A stretch of 64,000 bases of DNA. Origin: Siccibacter colletis. Lineage in GTDB: Bacteria; Pseudomonadota; Gammaproteobacteria; Enterobacterales; Enterobacteriaceae. The notes below the pieces were generated by a model that saw only the letters and a list, made by a program, of their open reading frames with translations, did not search any database and was not told where the DNA came from. Numbering within the stretch: the stretch's first letter is position 1; each line of letters starts with the position of its first letter. Both the position numbers and the translations under genes were made by a program. The DNA is taken from positions 95,544 to 159,543 of the forward strand of contig NZ_JMSQ01000015.1 of assembly GCF_000696575.1 (NCBI RefSeq), written 5' to 3'. This document shows positions 62,285 to 64,000 of this stretch, piece by piece.

Positions 62285-62297
62285 ACGGGCATTACGG

Positions 62298-64000
62298 TTA
62301 TGCCATTTTTTTCGCTTTCTTGTCTGCTTTTACCACTGGCAGCGCTTCCTGTTTAGCCGGGGTATCACCTTCGGTGAATTCACGGCCATAGAAGCTGTCG
62401 AGCAGGATCTGTTTCAGCTCGGCAATCAGCGGATAACGCGGGTTAGCGCCGGTGCACTGGTCATCAAAAGCATCTTCAGAAAGTTTATCCACGTGGGCCA
62501 GGAAGTCTGCTTCCTGCACGCCCGCTTCACGGATTGACTTCGGAATACCCAGTTCAGCTTTGATGCTCTCCAGCCATGCCAGCAGCTTCTCGATTTTCGC
62601 TGCGGTGCGATCGCCGGGTGCGCTCAGACCCAGGTGGTCTGCGATTTCAGCGTAGCGACGGCGTGCCTGCGGACGGTCGTACTGGCTGAATGCCGTCTGT
62701 TTGGTCGGGTTATCGTTAGCGTTGTAGCGAATCACGTTGGAGATAAGCAGGGCGTTCGCCAGACCGTGAGGAATATGGAACTGGGAGCCAAGTTTATGCG
62801 CCATTGAGTGGCATACACCGAGGAAGGCGTTAGCAAACGCGATACCGGCGATAGTCGCTGCACTGTGAACACGCTCACGCGCCACCGGGTTTTTAGACCC
62901 TTCATGGTAAGACGCCGGCAGATTCTCTTTCAGCAGTTTCAGTGCCTGCAGAGCCTGACCGTCAGAGAATTCAGAGGCCAGTACCGATACGTAAGCTTCC
63001 AGAGCGTGAGTAACCGCATCCAGACCACCGAAGGCGCACAGCGATTTCGGCATGTCCATCACCAGATTCGCGTCAACCACCGCCATATCCGGAGTCAGCG
63101 CATAGTCTGCCAGCGGATATTTTTGCCCGGTTGCATCGTCGGTCACCACGGCAAACGGGGTGACTTCTGAACCGGTACCGGAGGTGGTGGTCACGGCGAT
63201 CATTTTCGCTTTCACGCCCATTTTCGGGAACTTGTAGATACGTTTACGGATATCCATAAAGCGCAGCGCCAGCTCTTCGAAATGGGTTTCCGGATGCTCG
63301 TACATGACCCACATGATTTTCGCGGCGTCCATCGGGGAGCCACCGCCCAGCGCGATGATCACGTCCGGTTTAAAGGCGTTCATCAGCTCGGCACCTTTGC
63401 GCACCACGCTCAGGGTTGGGTCAGCTTCGACTTCGAAGAACACTTCTGTTTCGACGCCAGCGGCTTTCAGCACAGAGGTAATCTGGTCTGCATAGCCGTT
63501 GTTAAACAGGAAGCGGTCAGTGACGACGATGGCGCGTTTGTGACCATCAGTAATCACTTCATCCAGCGCAATCGGCAGCGAGCCGCGGCGGAAGTAGATT
63601 GATTTCGGAAGTTTATGCCACAACATGTTCTCAGCTCGCTTAGCAACGGTTTTCTTGTTGATCAGGTGTTTCGGACCAACGTTTTCAGAGATGGAGTTAC
63701 CACCCCATGAACCACAACCCAGAGTCAGAGAAGGCGCAAGTTTGAAGTTATACAGGTCACCGATACCGCCCTGAGACGCCGGAGTATTGATGAGAATACG
63801 CGCGGTTTTCATCATCTGACCAAAGTAAGCGACGCGTTCCGGCTGGTTGTCCTGGTCAGTGTAGAGACAGGATGTGTGACCGATACCGCCCATTGCCACC
63901 AGTTTCTCCGCTTTTTCTACCGCATTATCAAAGTCTTTGGCGCGATACATAGCGAGAGTAGGGGAGAGTTTTTCGTGTGCAAACGGCTCGCTCTCATCCA
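62298..64000 (-). CDS. adhE: Bifunctional aldehyde/alcohol dehydrogenase AdhE, 5' part outside window
   Basis: The open frame continues without a start to the window edge (reading HEKLSPTLAMYRAKDF at the junction), so only about 567 C-terminal residues of roughly 890 are present. Visible are the end of the CoA-acylating aldehyde dehydrogenase half and the whole iron-dependent alcohol dehydrogenase half (NAD motif ALGGGSPMDAAKIMW, iron ligands in GVCHSMAHKLGSQFHIPHGLANA). It makes ethanol from acetyl-CoA in fermentation and assembles into spirosomes. In E. coli NarL represses it when nitrate is present. Confidence 0.97.
   Translation of the reverse strand, partial: DESEPFAHEKLSPTLAMYRAKDFDNAVEKAEKLVAMGGIGHTSCLYTDQDNQPERVAYFGQMMKTARILINTPASQGGIGDLYNFKLAPSLTLGCGSWGGNSISENVGPKHLINKKTVAKRAENMLWHKLPKSIYFRRGSLPIALDEVITDGHKRAIVVTDRFLFNNGYADQITSVLKAAGVETEVFFEVEADPTLSVVRKGAELMNAFKPDVIIALGGGSPMDAAKIMWVMYEHPETHFEELALRFMDIRKRIYKFPKMGVKAKMIAVTTTSGTGSEVTPFAVVTDDATGQKYPLADYALTPDMAVVDANLVMDMPKSLCAFGGLDAVTHALEAYVSVLASEFSDGQALQALKLLKENLPASYHEGSKNPVARERVHSAATIAGIAFANAFLGVCHSMAHKLGSQFHIPHGLANALLISNVIRYNANDNPTKQTAFSQYDRPQARRRYAEIADHLGLSAPGDRTAAKIEKLLAWLESIKAELGIPKSIREAGVQEADFLAHVDKLSEDAFDDQCTGANPRYPLIAELKQILLDSFYGREFTEGDTPAKQEALPVVKADKKAKKMA

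Overview
The window is chromosomal DNA of a GC-rich member of the Enterobacteriaceae. Gene order and near-identical products (pth-ychF, prs-ispE-lolB, hemA-prfA-prmC-sirB2-sirB1-kdsA, chaA/chaBC, ychO-narLX-narK-narGHJI, tandem tRNA-Tyr, purU-ychJ-rssB-galU, hns-tdk-adhE) follow the E. coli 27-min backbone. Three additions point to the Enterobacter/Klebsiella/Lelliottia side of the family: a nasR-nasFED(CB)A assimilatory nitrate cluster between chaC and ychO, a scsB/dsbG redox locus, and a 446-residue ugd between galU and hns. The species cannot be fixed from the sequence alone.

Layout. 1-9.3 kb is accessory: a secreted enterochelin-esterase-like protein (cut by the window edge), a decayed fimbrial adhesin, a membrane-anchored serine/threonine kinase-fold protein that has lost key catalytic residues together with a periplasmic partner and an SH3-type lipoprotein, then an AscG-like repressor and a beta-glucoside PTS permease with two AscG-type operators and a CRP-type box. 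9.3-14.6 kb holds a LysR/SDR divergent pair, a small membrane protein-scsB-dsbG thiol-redox operon and tehA. 14.7-29.6 kb is core housekeeping: ychF, pth, ychH, dauA, prs, ispE, lolB, the hemA-to-kdsA operon and chaA/B/C.

29.7-40.8 kb is nitrate assimilation. NasR (NIT plus ANTAR domains) faces a nasF leader with two NtrC-like sites, an exact sigma-54 -24/-12 promoter and two hairpins, the second a terminator. The operon encodes ABC nitrate uptake (NasFED), a polypeptide that joins the NasC flavoprotein and the NasB nitrite reductase in one open frame, and the NasA nitrate reductase. 41.5-54.1 kb is nitrate respiration: the NarX/NarL two-component system, the NarK transporter and NarGHJI, with FNR boxes upstream of narK and narG and a NarL heptamer near -195 of narG. 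One window therefore carries both assimilatory and respiratory nitrate use.

54.3-54.9 kb carries two tRNA-Tyr genes, each followed by a 123-nt repeat that starts with a copy of the tRNA 3' end (like the E. coli tyrT/rtT locus). 55-64 kb is purU, ychJ, rssB (without rssA), galU, ugd, hns, tdk and the 3' part of adhE, cut by the window end. No CRISPR array, prophage or insertion sequence was seen. The most unusual items are the predicted pseudokinase locus, the NasC-NasB fusion with its preserved internal start, and the structured tRNA-Tyr repeats with a compensatory base change.
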